Shown: positions 9,601-17,028 of the stretch, piece by piece
Numbering within the stretch: position 1 is the first letter of the stretch
Layout: every line of letters starts with the position of its first letter
Assembly: GCA_041390905.1 (NCBI GenBank)
Contig: JAWKPA010000013.1
Span: 1 to 64,000 of the forward strand
From: JACKCD01 sp041390905
GTDB taxonomy: Bacteria > Chloroflexota > Anaerolineae > Promineifilales > Promineifilaceae
Length of the DNA: 64,000 nt
Direction of reading: 5' to 3'
Notes under the pieces: generated by a model
Databases searched by the model: none
What the model saw: the letters and a program-made list of their open reading frames with translations, nothing else
What the model was told of the DNA's origin: nothing
Program-made: the position numbers and the translations under genes

Positions 9601-9945
9601 ATGGGAATGACCTACCATCGGGTTTCTATTACTTACTCTAATAGCTTAATCGAATGCGTAGTCGAGTTGACAAGTAGCCCCGCCCCTGTCAATGAAGATG
9701 ATATTCAACTAGGTAATATGACAATGGCTAATCTGCTATCTGAATTAAGCCAAAATTTACGTGAGCAAGTCAGTCAGTGGGTGTACGTACAGCGTGGTTT
9801 GCGCCTTTTTGAAGGGACACGAGTCTATATTTATAAATCGTCCCGCCTTATTGATTGGACTTACACACAAGCTCTTAATGATGCTAACGACATCATTGGA
9901 TCATCTCTGGAACAACGGGGTAATCGTGAAGCAGAGCCAGCCTAG
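6694..9945 (+). CDS. DNA adenine methyltransferase/specificity protein of a restriction-modification system
   Basis: 1083 residues. The gamma-type N6-adenine methylase motifs are clear: motif I LDPACGSGIF with DPACGSG at residues 351-357 (S-adenosylmethionine binding) and motif IV NPPW at 463-466 (catalysis). About 300 residues precede the methylase core and around 450 follow, which fits an Eco57I/type IIG-like architecture with a C-terminal target-recognition region. I see no obvious nuclease motif in the N-terminus. The next gene, overlapping by 20 bp, supplies a nuclease candidate. The gene is markedly AT-richer than its surroundings and has no AACGGCCGTT, so it was probably acquired by transfer. 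Confidence 0.85.
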   Translation: MLALDELVAELGYHNSPNYYTQISDFEPETAHLFRAAQEIGVSGAYVIQTSSNQDRILPAQPIVYLADIQIADEAVAQAKVKEIHQGLWNLCFAPFIIIKLPHQIRIYTGFNYSETDLEIGLLEQPIVDKSQLPHLIDNFSATAIDTGQVWAKYANQIQTNQRVDEHLLANLRTLGNLLKDDGLRPETAHALIGKYVFLSYLRERDILSDKWLAQQAIPPESIFTRQATCASLQRLIEALRDFNGKVFPIDFADDTLQDKHISWVASIFRGNEPSKDDAEIWQLHLGFKAYNFRYIPVETLSAIYEQFLISEDENAKQEQGVVYTPEFLADYLLSEVASIKPLDKGMKILDPACGSGIFLVLAYRRLIESLGGKATPEQLRDILLESIYGIERKKDACYVTEFSLILTLLHYSEPSQLQDLKFTLPDLHNTRIFECDFFDFAGESCEANIWVQDLKFDWIVGNPPWVEIKPKTKGDKYVNAWFKKKENKAACPTGGKRVAEAFSWVITDLLQPDGIAGVLLPATSLVNVESQKYRRKFFTDHVVYRVTNFANFRDVLFGKKNSGVLPATTLVYSLANEERAKPEITHYAPFVATQQTTETRNEPWIITINESEIQMVSPTEAEQGETSLWKLALWGTPYDKRAIERMQYMFPTTLAEHCILQGWGDNFPLEGIQLRSDSGSSEKLDYRPEFVGTKMFDTKQLNEYKPRYRFTVPPAVLQENFKYYLRLRGGKSALIINTAPHIIISPGWQNFAIYSEKDFIIPPRQMGIAAPNNPENKILLRALTVYLSSNLVAYYLFFHVPEWGIFRQRKTVVTTEVRKIPTPIFTPEQAKTLAKLHQEITAIEQKKITAFVSSIQLRVQRRLGLFDDNDFDVEVKPGGLPKKLNTAEKREYEQFVRELDLELQTKIDEAVFEILDIPHDIQLLIKDFIQHRLPLDKSAETENLIRMPFPDELLSYAHALQSSLDDFSMGMTYHRVSITYSNSLIECVVELTSSPAPVNEDDIQLGNMTMANLLSELSQNLREQVSQWVYVQRGLRLFEGTRVYIYKSSRLIDWTYTQALNDANDIIGSSLEQRGNREAEPA

Positions 9946-10609
9946 TCAAGCTTTCTCCGACGCCTATTGGCCAATGTTTAGAAAACACGCTCACCTCTTA
10001 ATTGCCTGGGGGCATAAGGCCATTAAGTCAAAACTCATAACAACAAGTGAGGACGATGAAGAGAAAATCACGGGGCTTCTAGCAGAAGCTATTGAGGATA
10101 TTTTGCTTGCTGACAAAATACCTTGGTGCTCCGATTACGAAGTTTTTAATGAATCACCTATTTCCGGGGGGCAGCGATTAGGAAAAGATAGACGCAAGAC
10201 AGACTTATTCGTGAAATTCCTTGCTCGGAAGGGACGTCCCAAGTACGTTTTTGAAGCTAAACCCCAAAATTATATTAAGATCCATCAACGTACTGGCTAC
10301 TATGTTGGATCAGAAGGCATAGAACGCTTTTTAGAGGGTGAATATGCTGACTACACATCTGCTTATCCAGAAGTAGGTATGCTTGCTTATGTTTTAAGCG
10401 ATTCTGTTGCAATCTGGCAGTCTCGACTAAAAAAAGCTATAGATCGACATCAAAGACAATTACGATTAATTGCTCCTCAGGAAGATGTAATCATTGTTGA
10501 TGAATTTCAATATGAGTGGTGCAGCCAGCATAAACGAAGTAGCTCGGATGCTACTTTGACCATCTATCATTTACTTTTGGACTGCGTACCGAGTACCGCA
10601 AGCAAGTGA
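9926..10609 (+). CDS. PD-(D/E)XK-type restriction endonuclease candidate
   Basis: 227 residues from a GTG at 9926 with GGGG seven bases upstream; this start overlaps the methylase 3' end by 20 bp and implies translational coupling. An in-frame extension to 9761 would lie inside the methylase and looks like a shadow. The core signature is Asp93 in KTDLFV followed by EAK at residues 110-112 (YVFEAKP), the typical D...ExK metal-binding site of restriction nucleases. The remainder is not recognised by family. Composition matches the methylase. Role inferred: cleaves DNA lacking the partner methylation. A helper or regulatory role cannot be excluded. Confidence 0.65.
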   Translation: MKQSQPSQAFSDAYWPMFRKHAHLLIAWGHKAIKSKLITTSEDDEEKITGLLAEAIEDILLADKIPWCSDYEVFNESPISGGQRLGKDRRKTDLFVKFLARKGRPKYVFEAKPQNYIKIHQRTGYYVGSEGIERFLEGEYADYTSAYPEVGMLAYVLSDSVAIWQSRLKKAIDRHQRQLRLIAPQEDVIIVDEFQYEWCSQHKRSSSDATLTIYHLLLDCVPSTASK

Positions 10610-10635
10610 AGCGTGCGTATCGCTTTTTTCTTTAC

Positions 10636-12276
10636 TCAGGAACGCCTGATCAACCGCGACAAAGCCAGCAAAACGGCCGTTATTCCCCCCACCGCCGCCA
10701 CCTTCCCCTTGTTCTTCTGCAAAAATTCCGCCACCGGCTCCAGCCGCTGCTGCGGCGTGGTGCCAAAGGCCAGCTTCATAATGGCCGCGCTTTTGTGGTA
10801 GTTGCCCGGTGAACGCAGCATGGTGGCAATGTCAAACGGCAGCGGCGGCTTGCCCACAGCATAGGAGACGGTTTGGGTAAATTGCAGCAGGTCGGCTTCG
10901 CCATGCGAACGGCCGTTTCCCGACTGCTTCACCCCGCCAAACGGCAAATGGGGGATGGCAAAATGCACCACCGTGTCATTGATATTCACCGACCCCGTTT
11001 CCAGCCGTTGCGCCACCCGCTCCGCCCGCGCCACATCCTGCCCCCACACCGATGCCCCCAGCCCCAAATAAGAATCATTCGCCAGCCGCACCGCCTCCGA
11101 AATATCCGCCACCTTCATAATCGGCAAAATCGGGCCAAACGTCTCATCCTGCATCAGCAGCATCGTATGGTCTACATCCACCACCACCGTTGGCTCCATA
11201 AAATACCCATTGCGGCCACCCCCGGCCATAATTTTTGCCCCCTTCGCTACGGCATCGGCCAAATGGGCTTCAACAATCTCGCCCTGCCGCGCAAACGTCA
11301 GCGGCCCCATGTCAAAGCGGTTGTCAATGTCGGGCGAATACCCCACCTTCATCCTGGCAACTTCGGCCAGCACCGCCTGCACAAATTGGTCATACACCGC
11401 CGCCAGCACATAGACCCGCTCCACCGCCACGCACGTTTGCCCGGCGTTGTAAAATGCCCCCCACACCCCCCACCGCGCCGCCGCCGCCAGGTCGGCATCA
11501 TCCAGCACAATCATCGGGTCTTTGCTGCCCAGTTCGGTAATCACCGGGGTGAGCGTTTCAGCAGCGGCCTGGGTAATGAGCCGCCCCGTCCGCACCGAAC
11601 CAGTGACGTAGATCAAATCGGGGCGCGTTGCCACCAATGCTGCCCCCACACGGCCGTCGCCATGCACAAAGCGGACAAAAGGAGCCAGCTCCGGCACGCG
11701 CTGGAACAGTTTTTCCATTGCCACGCCCGTGGCTGCCGTCACTTCCGACGGCTTGACGACAACGGTGTTGCCCGCCAGCAGGGCCGTAACAACGGGCTGC
11801 ATGGTTAAAATAAAGGGGTAGTTCCAGGGGCTGATGACGGCAACCACACCATAGGGTCGGCGTTCTACCCAGCCCCGTTTGAAAATTTGCAGCCCAGGGG
11901 AGACGCGCCGGGGGCGCAGCCATTTGGCGGCGTGGTGGCAATATTGGTTCATGCTGTCTACGGTGACGAACAGTTCGTTGAGGGCATCTTGGCGACTTTT
12001 GCCGCCGTCCTGGTTGATAACGGCCGTTAATTCATCCATCTCCGCCAAAATCAACGCCTGTAGCTGCCGCACAATCCACACCCGCTCCGCCACCGACTTG
12101 TGGCCCCACACCTGCGCCGCCGCCGCCATCTCTTGCCGCGCTTCAGCCACCTGCGCCGCCGTCGCCATTGTCACCTCGGCAAACTGCTCCCCCGTGCCGG
12201 GGTTAATGCACACGATTGTTTCAGCATGGCCGTTTAAACGGCCGTTTGTCACCACCTGCTGCCTCTGCACACTCAT
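10636..12276 (-). CDS. NAD(P)-dependent aldehyde dehydrogenase with C-terminal membrane helix
   Basis: 546 residues, oxidises aldehydes to acids. Visible landmarks: SPWNYPF near residue 150, KPSEVT in the cofactor site, TGS in the YVTGSVRTG loop, the catalytic glutamate in TELGSKDP, and the catalytic Cys282 in NAGQTCVAVERV. The C-terminus continues past the family core and ends in a hydrophobic helix with a basic tail (VGGITAVLLALSRLIRRS), as in membrane-bound fatty-aldehyde dehydrogenases, so long-chain aldehydes are a plausible substrate. AGGAAGGG precedes the ATG. It is convergent with the nuclease gene, 26 bp away. Confidence 0.88.
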   Translation of the reverse strand: MSVQRQQVVTNGRLNGHAETIVCINPGTGEQFAEVTMATAAQVAEARQEMAAAAQVWGHKSVAERVWIVRQLQALILAEMDELTAVINQDGGKSRQDALNELFVTVDSMNQYCHHAAKWLRPRRVSPGLQIFKRGWVERRPYGVVAVISPWNYPFILTMQPVVTALLAGNTVVVKPSEVTAATGVAMEKLFQRVPELAPFVRFVHGDGRVGAALVATRPDLIYVTGSVRTGRLITQAAAETLTPVITELGSKDPMIVLDDADLAAAARWGVWGAFYNAGQTCVAVERVYVLAAVYDQFVQAVLAEVARMKVGYSPDIDNRFDMGPLTFARQGEIVEAHLADAVAKGAKIMAGGGRNGYFMEPTVVVDVDHTMLLMQDETFGPILPIMKVADISEAVRLANDSYLGLGASVWGQDVARAERVAQRLETGSVNINDTVVHFAIPHLPFGGVKQSGNGRSHGEADLLQFTQTVSYAVGKPPLPFDIATMLRSPGNYHKSAAIMKLAFGTTPQQRLEPVAEFLQKNKGKVAAVGGITAVLLALSRLIRRS

Positions 12277-12312
12277 ATTACCCTTCCTGTATCAATAGGA
12301 TGCACCCATATA

Positions 12313-12346
12313 AGAAGTTCAACTTCTCAGAAGAAGTTGAACTTCT
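12313..12346. repeat. Dispersed hairpin, AGAAGTTCAACTTCT family, copy A
   Basis: AGAAGTTCAACTTCT, four bases, then AGAAGTTGAACTTCT. Each arm is itself nearly palindromic. The same unit occurs at 32688-32721, 35164-35197, 36927-36960 and 49471-49523, always between genes. Confidence 0.8.
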
Positions 12347-12499
12347 CCCGTAATTTCAACGATTAGCCAGGGCAAATTGTGCCACAAACTGCCGGGGCAG
12401 GCCATGCACAAGGCAGAGAGCGCGGATGGGAATCCTCGGCTACGTGGTTCAATTTTCAAAAGGGGTTGTGGAGAAAATGGGCAATAAATTATGAGTTAC
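12347..12499. other. Intergenic spacer, nothing recognised
   Basis: Spacer between the ALDH start and the end of the next minus-strand gene. It holds no open frame, promoter or repeat that I can support. Confidence 0.4.
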
Positions 12500-13048
12500 T
12501 CATAAATAACTATTGGTTATGCGGTGCTGCATGTCCAACAGCGACAGGCTCTCGTTCTGGAAATTCCCCCCTTCCAGAAACTGCTGCAACAGCCCCAGTG
12601 CCAGTTCAAAGGTGTCACTACGGTTGGAACCAAAGATGGCGTTAAAGGTGCCATGCGCCCGCCCTAGCTCAATGGACTGCTGCGGCGACAGCCGGATAGA
12701 TGTCCAGCTGCGCTCGGCACTGCTGTCCGGCAACGGCAGATCCCACAGCAGATAGAGCGACTCCAAATCGGTGATGCCTTCGGGAATCTCGCGGTTACGG
12801 CCGGCCACCGCCCGCCGCAATGCTTCCAGCCGTGCCGTCAACATGCTTACGGCCAGATCAGACAAATCCGCCCGCTTTAGCCCGTCAGGAAGATAATCTG
12901 CAAGCTGCTTTAAAAGCTGCTTGTTCGCTAGCGTCAGCTCCACATACACATTTTGGCGGCTGACGGCGCGGCGCGGTCGCCCACGCCTGGGCTTTTCCCG
13001 CAGCAGCGCAGCAAGCGTGCTATCCCCTTTTTTGCCGGATTTACTCAT
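12500..13048 (-). CDS. Unknown protein co-translated with an ExeA-like ATPase
   Basis: 182 residues; its ATG overlaps the ATPase stop by 4 bp (ATGA), so the two are translationally coupled. The N-terminus is basic (REKPRRGRPRRAVSRQ), followed by a helical segment with short regular spacing (ANKQLLKQLADYLPDGLKRA, then DLSDLAVSMLTARLEALRRAV) that could be a small DNA-binding or dimerisation unit. The C-terminal half is helical and acidic. No family recognised. The link to the ATPase suggests it is a partner or adaptor. Confidence 0.6.
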   Translation of the reverse strand: MSKSGKKGDSTLAALLREKPRRGRPRRAVSRQNVYVELTLANKQLLKQLADYLPDGLKRADLSDLAVSMLTARLEALRRAVAGRNREIPEGITDLESLYLLWDLPLPDSSAERSWTSIRLSPQQSIELGRAHGTFNAIFGSNRSDTFELALGLLQQFLEGGNFQNESLSLLDMQHRITNSYL

Positions 13049-13935
13049 GCTGCTGCCGGGCTACCGCCGCCGTGGCGATAGCCATGTTGATCTTTAAGGA
13101 AGTCGGCTACAAACTCGGCATTGATTTCGGCGCTACCCGTTGCCAAAAGCTCTAAACACAGGTGCAAGCAAAGCAAGCAAATGCTGCGCGGGTAGCCCCG
13201 CGTTTCGCGCCAAATGGGCATAATGGCATCGTCGGTGATTAACGGCCGTTGTTTGGAATCCCGCCCCGCCGCCAGCAGCCGATACTCAATCAGCGACCGC
13301 GTATCATCCGGTGTCAGCGGATCCAGCGACGAACGGGTTGCCACGCGGTCGTTAAAATCCGGCACCTCCCGCAGCACAATATCCAACTCCGGCCGGCCCA
13401 GCAGCACCATCTGGAACGCCTTCCCACCACGCGGGTCACGGAAGTTCAGCAGCCGCCGCAGCTCCACAAATTGCTCCGGGCATAGCTCATGCGCCTCATC
13501 AATAATGACCAGCGGCAAAATGCCCTTTTCCGTCTGCTCCACCAAAAAGGCACGGAACTCATTCAACTGGTCTTCCGTCGCCCGCCGCGTCCGCAAGCCA
13601 AACTCAGAAGCAATGCGGCGCAGCAGCAGCAACCCACTTTTCTTGGGTGCTTCATCCACCTTGGCCGCCACAAAATCGGGGCGGCGGTCATAGCGGCTGT
13701 GAAACCAGGAAGCCAGCGTCGTTTTGCCCGTGCCAATCTCGCCCACAATCACCGAGGCACCCTGCCCCGCTTCCACCATATAGCTCACCTTCGACAACGC
13801 CCGGCGCGTTTCGGTGGACAAATACATAAAGCGGGGGTCGGCCTCAATATTAAACGGCGACACCACCAAACCCAGCCGATCCCAATCTGGTTTGTAGCCG
13901 TCAATACCTAACGTTAATGGTCGTATACTATCCAT
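13045..13935 (-). CDS. ExeA/TniB-like AAA ATPase
   Basis: 296 residues with Walker A GEIGTGKT at 65-72 and Walker B LVIIDEAH at 142-149, followed by a sensor-like LLGRPELD segment and the SSLDPLTPDDTRSLIEYRL region typical of the ExeA/GspA-TniB-MuB group. It lacks the peptidoglycan-binding tail and membrane helix of true secretion ExeA. Such stand-alone ATPases often belong to transposons or DNA-handling modules, but no transposase is beside it here. It is first gene of a two-gene operon, with its own promoter at 14001-14028 and a perfect palindrome at 13957-13979 between promoter and start, a likely operator. Confidence 0.8.
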   Translation of the reverse strand: MDSIRPLTLGIDGYKPDWDRLGLVVSPFNIEADPRFMYLSTETRRALSKVSYMVEAGQGASVIVGEIGTGKTTLASWFHSRYDRRPDFVAAKVDEAPKKSGLLLLRRIASEFGLRTRRATEDQLNEFRAFLVEQTEKGILPLVIIDEAHELCPEQFVELRRLLNFRDPRGGKAFQMVLLGRPELDIVLREVPDFNDRVATRSSLDPLTPDDTRSLIEYRLLAAGRDSKQRPLITDDAIMPIWRETRGYPRSICLLCLHLCLELLATGSAEINAEFVADFLKDQHGYRHGGGSPAAA

Positions 13936-13956
13936 AATCTAAATGGTATAAAAGCC

Positions 13957-13979
13957 TTGCAACCTTGTCAAGGTTGCAA
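13957..13979. promoter_or_regulatory. Perfect palindrome, probable operator of the ATPase operon
   Basis: Eleven-base arms TTGCAACCTTG and CAAGGTTGCAA around a single T. It ends 22 bp before the ATPase ATG and lies just downstream of its predicted -10, the usual place for an autoregulatory repressor site. Confidence 0.6.
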
Positions 13980-14000
13980 TTATTGCGTAAATTTTGTCAA

Positions 14001-14028
14001 ATTATACTAATAACAGGGGCAAAGTCAA
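14001..14028 (-). promoter_or_regulatory. Sigma-70-type promoter of the ATPase operon
   Basis: On the minus strand, -35 TTGACT (14028-14023) and -10 TATAAT (14006-14001) with a 16-bp spacer. Confidence 0.6.
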
Positions 14029-14049
14029 AATCTATAGCATATAGATTTG

Positions 14050-14078
14050 TTGACAAGCCAATCTAACTTTGTTAGACT
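14050..14078 (+). promoter_or_regulatory. Sigma-70-type promoter firing rightward
   Basis: TTGACA at 14050-14055, 17-bp spacer, TAGACT at 14073-14078. It starts 22 bp from the leftward promoter, making a divergent pair. Its transcript would run through the inverted repeat at 14166-14196 toward the 405-aa gene. Confidence 0.45.
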
Positions 14079-14165
14079 GTCTGTCACGGTTATCTTTAAG
14101 GATAATTGTAGTCTATTGGCAACAATACGACCATAGCTTGATTAAAAAATCGGTTTACCCAATGT

Positions 14166-14196
14166 ATAGCCAACAAAGCAGCCATTTGTTGGCTAT
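14166..14196. repeat. Inverted repeat, 12-bp arms
   Basis: ATAGCCAACAAA, a 7-base loop, TTTGTTGGCTAT. It sits about 80 bases into the predicted rightward transcript and could be an RNA hairpin or a protein site. The T content after it is too low for a clear terminator. Confidence 0.5.
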
Positions 14197-14251
14197 GTTG
14201 TTGTGGGTTGCTTGCTGAAACAGGCAACGCGCAAGGGGAAAGCCGGGCAAA

Positions 14252-14402
14252 TAAAAAACGGTCAGGTGCTGAAACACCTGACCGTCATTTAGTTTTCGCA
14301 AGCTACCTTTCGTCTGTTCTGGTGCCGCCAACACCTCTGATCAGCGCCCCTTTATTGGGGAGGGGGATTTTTTACTTCCCCAAAGAGTAGCTCACTGTTC
14401 AG
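14252..14402 (-). ncRNA. Candidate small non-coding RNA with own promoter and terminator
   Basis: No coding frame of merit. On the minus strand a near-consensus promoter lies at 14436-14408, a predicted start near 14402, and a strong 11-bp hairpin at 14285-14258 (ACGGTCAGGTG, loop, CACCTGACCGT) followed by six T residues at 14257-14252, a textbook intrinsic terminator. Between them AGCTAC near the 5' end can pair with GTAGCT near the 3' end to close a roughly 95-base domain. That domain contains the smaller hairpins GGGG/CCCC and GGTG/CACC. Predicted length is about 150 nt. I do not recognise an Rfam class; 6S-like RNA, a trans-acting sRNA or an antisense regulator are possible. Confidence 0.5.
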
Positions 14403-14407
14403 GTAAG

Positions 14408-14436
14408 AGCATAGCACAGGCGTATAGACCTGTCAA
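14408..14436 (-). promoter_or_regulatory. Promoter of the candidate small RNA
   Basis: Minus strand -35 TTGACA (14436-14431), 17-bp spacer, -10 TATGCT (14413-14408). A second TTGACA lies about 14 bp further upstream. Confidence 0.6.
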
Positions 14437-14463
14437 CTGAGTTTGTCAATCGCTCAGGTTACC

Positions 14464-14531
14464 AGTAATCGGTAATCAGTGTTCGGTAATCGGTTGGGCT
14501 AACTGATTACCGAACACTGATTACTGATTAC
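14464..14531. repeat. GTAATC-type imperfect palindrome
   Basis: Repeats of GGTAATC and GTGTTCGG on the left mirror CCGAACAC and GATTAC on the right of a GGGCT loop. It ends 3 bp before the ATG of the next gene. A related AGTAATCAGTAATTGG string occurs at 63735-63750. Confidence 0.6.
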
Positions 14532-14534
14532 TAA

Positions 14535-15752
14535 ATGCTTTTTGCCTGGTCAAAAGAGTGGGTCTTGACTGGGCAACCGGGTTTTGTGTCGCCAACTTTG
14601 GCGGCAGCGCAAGCGCAATTGATCGCCCTGCGGCAGCAGCACAATCAGCAAATGGTTGTGAAAACGGCCGTTTCTGACGACCGACCGCAGACAACAGCCG
14701 AAACCATTGCCCAGCTTCCGGCGCATTTGGGGTGGGGGAGCGCGGCATTAACGGCCGTTTTGCGCTCTGGGACGATGGACGACGGACGACGGATGACCGA
14801 CGACCGACAACCGACACCCGACGACACCCCACTCCCTACTCCCCACCCCCTACTCCCAACGGTTCCAGCGACCACTCCCCCCACCATCACCCTCTACCCC
14901 ACCCTTGCCCTGGCAATGCTGCGGCAACAGCAGGTACCGGCCGGCCGGGTGTGGCTGCTGCTGCGTCATATAGATGAAGCAGGGAGCGGTTGGGTTGAAC
15001 AGAGCGCGGTGCGGCAGCAGTTGACCGAAGCGGAAAGCGAGCTGCGTGTTTGCGGCTGGCGGCAGCTGCGGAATGTGCTGGGGCGGGGGGATGGGCTGTT
15101 TTGGCGGCGGGATAACGGCCGTTTGTGGCTGCGTAACCCGGCAAAGGTGGCGGCGGCGTTGGGGGTGGACCGGTTAAACGGCCGTTGTGTCACCCTGCCG
15201 CTCGATACACTCACCCAGCCCATCGGCACCGTCCGCGCCCATTTTTACGCCAGCTTCCACAGCGCCCGCCCCCAAGCCCCCATTGCCCGCGCCACGCTCA
15301 CCCAGTTGAGCGGGCAGCGGCGGCAAACGCAGCGGCTGTATGAAGCCAAAACCGGCATCCAGAGCCGGGTCAATATTGCCCTGGGGCAGCGGCTGAACGC
15401 GGTTGCCCAGGAGGAAACCGGCTGGCAGCAGGGTAACGCAGCCTTTGTGCTGCGCGATACCAAGGGCAAACACGGCCCTAAAAACACAGATTATTTGGCC
15501 TGGCGGCTGCCCAACAGCTACCAAGGCCCCCATGAAACCGCCCGCAAGCGCCGCCAAAAGCGGCTGAACCGACAATTGGCAGACCTGTTGACTGATGGGA
15601 CAACGGGGAACGGCCGTTGCCAGCGACGGTATGGGGTTCCTGGTAAACAACGCCACACCCGCTACTGGGCTGCGCCTGCAACCAACAGCCAAACGACGCA
15701 CATCTGGTTTTCCTTGTCTCGACAGGATGCACAGGATTTAGCAGGATTTTGA
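14535..15752 (+). CDS. Unknown 405-aa protein, possible winged-helix DNA-binding domain
   Basis: Not recognised. Residues about 1-60 are helical. Residues 75-115 are a low-complexity Asp/Arg/Pro-rich stretch whose DNA resembles the dispersed intergenic repeats, so it may be an insertion. Residues 120-230 have spacing typical of paired winged-helix motifs (WVEQSAVRQQLTEAE, LWLRNPAKVAAALGVDRL), then TLTQLSGQRRQTQRLYEAKTG reads like a recognition helix region. The C-terminal third is strongly basic (ARKRRQKRLNR, RRYGVPGKQRHTRY), consistent with nucleic-acid binding. The ATG lies directly after a palindromic repeat and no ribosome binding site is obvious. Divergent from the ATPase operon. Confidence 0.55.
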   Translation: MLFAWSKEWVLTGQPGFVSPTLAAAQAQLIALRQQHNQQMVVKTAVSDDRPQTTAETIAQLPAHLGWGSAALTAVLRSGTMDDGRRMTDDRQPTPDDTPLPTPHPLLPTVPATTPPTITLYPTLALAMLRQQQVPAGRVWLLLRHIDEAGSGWVEQSAVRQQLTEAESELRVCGWRQLRNVLGRGDGLFWRRDNGRLWLRNPAKVAAALGVDRLNGRCVTLPLDTLTQPIGTVRAHFYASFHSARPQAPIARATLTQLSGQRRQTQRLYEAKTGIQSRVNIALGQRLNAVAQEETGWQQGNAAFVLRDTKGKHGPKNTDYLAWRLPNSYQGPHETARKRRQKRLNRQLADLLTDGTTGNGRCQRRYGVPGKQRHTRYWAAPATNSQTTHIWFSLSRQDAQDLAGF

Positions 15753-15817
15753 TTTTTTTTGTAGCGCAACCCGGAAATAAATTTACCCCCTTATTGGGAT
15801 ATGATACTATTTTTGTT

Positions 15818-16711
15818 ATGAACATTTATACCATTGACACCTACCACCAAAATATCCCCCGCTATATTGCGGTTTATCTTATTCTTGGCCCCGACGGCCC
15901 CGTTTTGGTTGAAACTGGCCCTGGTTCGGTGATTCCGGCCGTGGTTGAAGGGATCAAGGCGTATGGGTTGCAACCTGGCGACATCAAACACGTCTTGGTA
16001 ACGCATATCCACCTGGATCACGCCGGGGCGGCGGGCTGGTGGGCGCAGCAGGGAGCGCATATTTATGTCCATGAAGTGGGGGCACGGCATTTGGTTGATC
16101 CGTCGCGGCTGATGGCAAGCGCGACGCGGATTTATGGCGAGAAGATGGATTCGCTGTGGGGGGAGATGATCCCGGTGCCGGAGGGGCAATTAACGGCCGT
16201 TTCTGACAACCAAACCATCCACGCCGCCGGTCTCGAATTTGTCGCCATGGACACCCCCGGCCATGCCTGGCACCACCACGCCTACCGTTTGGGCAACGTC
16301 GCCTTCACCGGCGATGTCACCGGCATGGTGCGCCCTCCCACCCCCCTGCTGGAAATCCCCGCCCCGCCGCCGGAGTTTAAGGCCGATGTCTGGCTCCAAA
16401 CCCTTGCCAAACTCCGCGCCGCCAACTTTGACCGCATCTACCCCACCCATTTTGGCCCCATTGACGACGTAAATCCCCACCTGGATCGGCTGGCCGACCT
16501 CATCACCACCAATACCAACTTGATCCGCCGCTGGATGGAGGCTGGCCTAAGCCGCGATGACATTGTTGCCCAATACCGCCAGTACAACTGGGATCGCGTG
16601 GTTGGGGCTGGCACGCCGGAAGAGGATGCCCGCTACTTCTACAGCATCAGCGAACCGGCGATGTCGGTGGATGGGATCATGCGCTATTGGAGTAAGCGGG
16701 GGAATGGGTAA
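15818..16711 (+). CDS. Metallo-beta-lactamase-fold hydrolase
   Basis: 297 residues. Zinc ligands are seen in HIHLDHAG (HxHxDH), a His in the DTPGHAWHHH segment, Asp in FTGDV and His in PTHFGP. This is the glyoxalase II/lactonase-like subgroup, hydrolysing thioesters, lactones or similar; the precise substrate is not evident. The start at 15818 is used because the in-frame extension to 15749 overlaps the previous stop and because TATGATACT at 15800-15808 resembles a -10 box just ahead, implying a leaderless or very short leader. The C-terminal 70 residues are helical. Confidence 0.82.
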   Translation: MNIYTIDTYHQNIPRYIAVYLILGPDGPVLVETGPGSVIPAVVEGIKAYGLQPGDIKHVLVTHIHLDHAGAAGWWAQQGAHIYVHEVGARHLVDPSRLMASATRIYGEKMDSLWGEMIPVPEGQLTAVSDNQTIHAAGLEFVAMDTPGHAWHHHAYRLGNVAFTGDVTGMVRPPTPLLEIPAPPPEFKADVWLQTLAKLRAANFDRIYPTHFGPIDDVNPHLDRLADLITTNTNLIRRWMEAGLSRDDIVAQYRQYNWDRVVGAGTPEEDARYFYSISEPAMSVDGIMRYWSKRGNG

Positions 16712-17028
16712 GGAGAGATAGACGTTTTTGATCTCTCATCTCCAACCCCGGTTTCATAGATGATTGCCATTAACCATATTTTGGCTTTATTCAGCATGAA
16801 CCACCCCAAAACCCCGACACCTTCTGTCTGCCCAATTGCCCTGCCCACCCACTCTCTACACCTTGACAAGGGTATTGCCTGAATGTACCCTATCCACCGC
16901 ATACAAAACCTTCTGGGAGCATAAGGGTGAGCCAATATGGCAGACCATCAAACGGTTGTTTGCAGATATAGCCACTTAATTTAGATTGCTTGCCAGAAGG
17001 CTAAATTGATTGACACAGGAGCAAGCCT
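16712..17028. other. Intergenic region, no gene recognised
   Basis: 317 bp. A weak inverted repeat GGAGAGAT...ATCTCTCATCTCC lies at 16713-16744, possibly ending the upstream transcript. CAGGAGC before 17029 is the dnaK-like ribosome binding site. An 83-codon minus-strand frame here shows no protein-like pattern. Confidence 0.4.

Noticed and set aside
9761..9925. Longer N-terminus for the nuclease
   Set aside because: The extra 55 codons overlap the methylase coding sequence, have no ribosome binding site and look unlike the rest; GTG 9926 with GGGG upstream fits better.
10873..11808. 311-codon plus-strand frame opposite the aldehyde dehydrogenase
   Set aside because: His/Arg/Pro-rich shadow of a conserved gene; no ribosome binding site or family pattern. 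The same applies to long antisense frames at 730-1278, 2173-2607, 25924-27021, 27022-28011 and 28578-29342.
14208..14390. 60-codon plus-strand frame in the gap before the 405-aa gene
   Set aside because: It lies opposite the candidate small RNA and shows no ribosome binding site or protein pattern.
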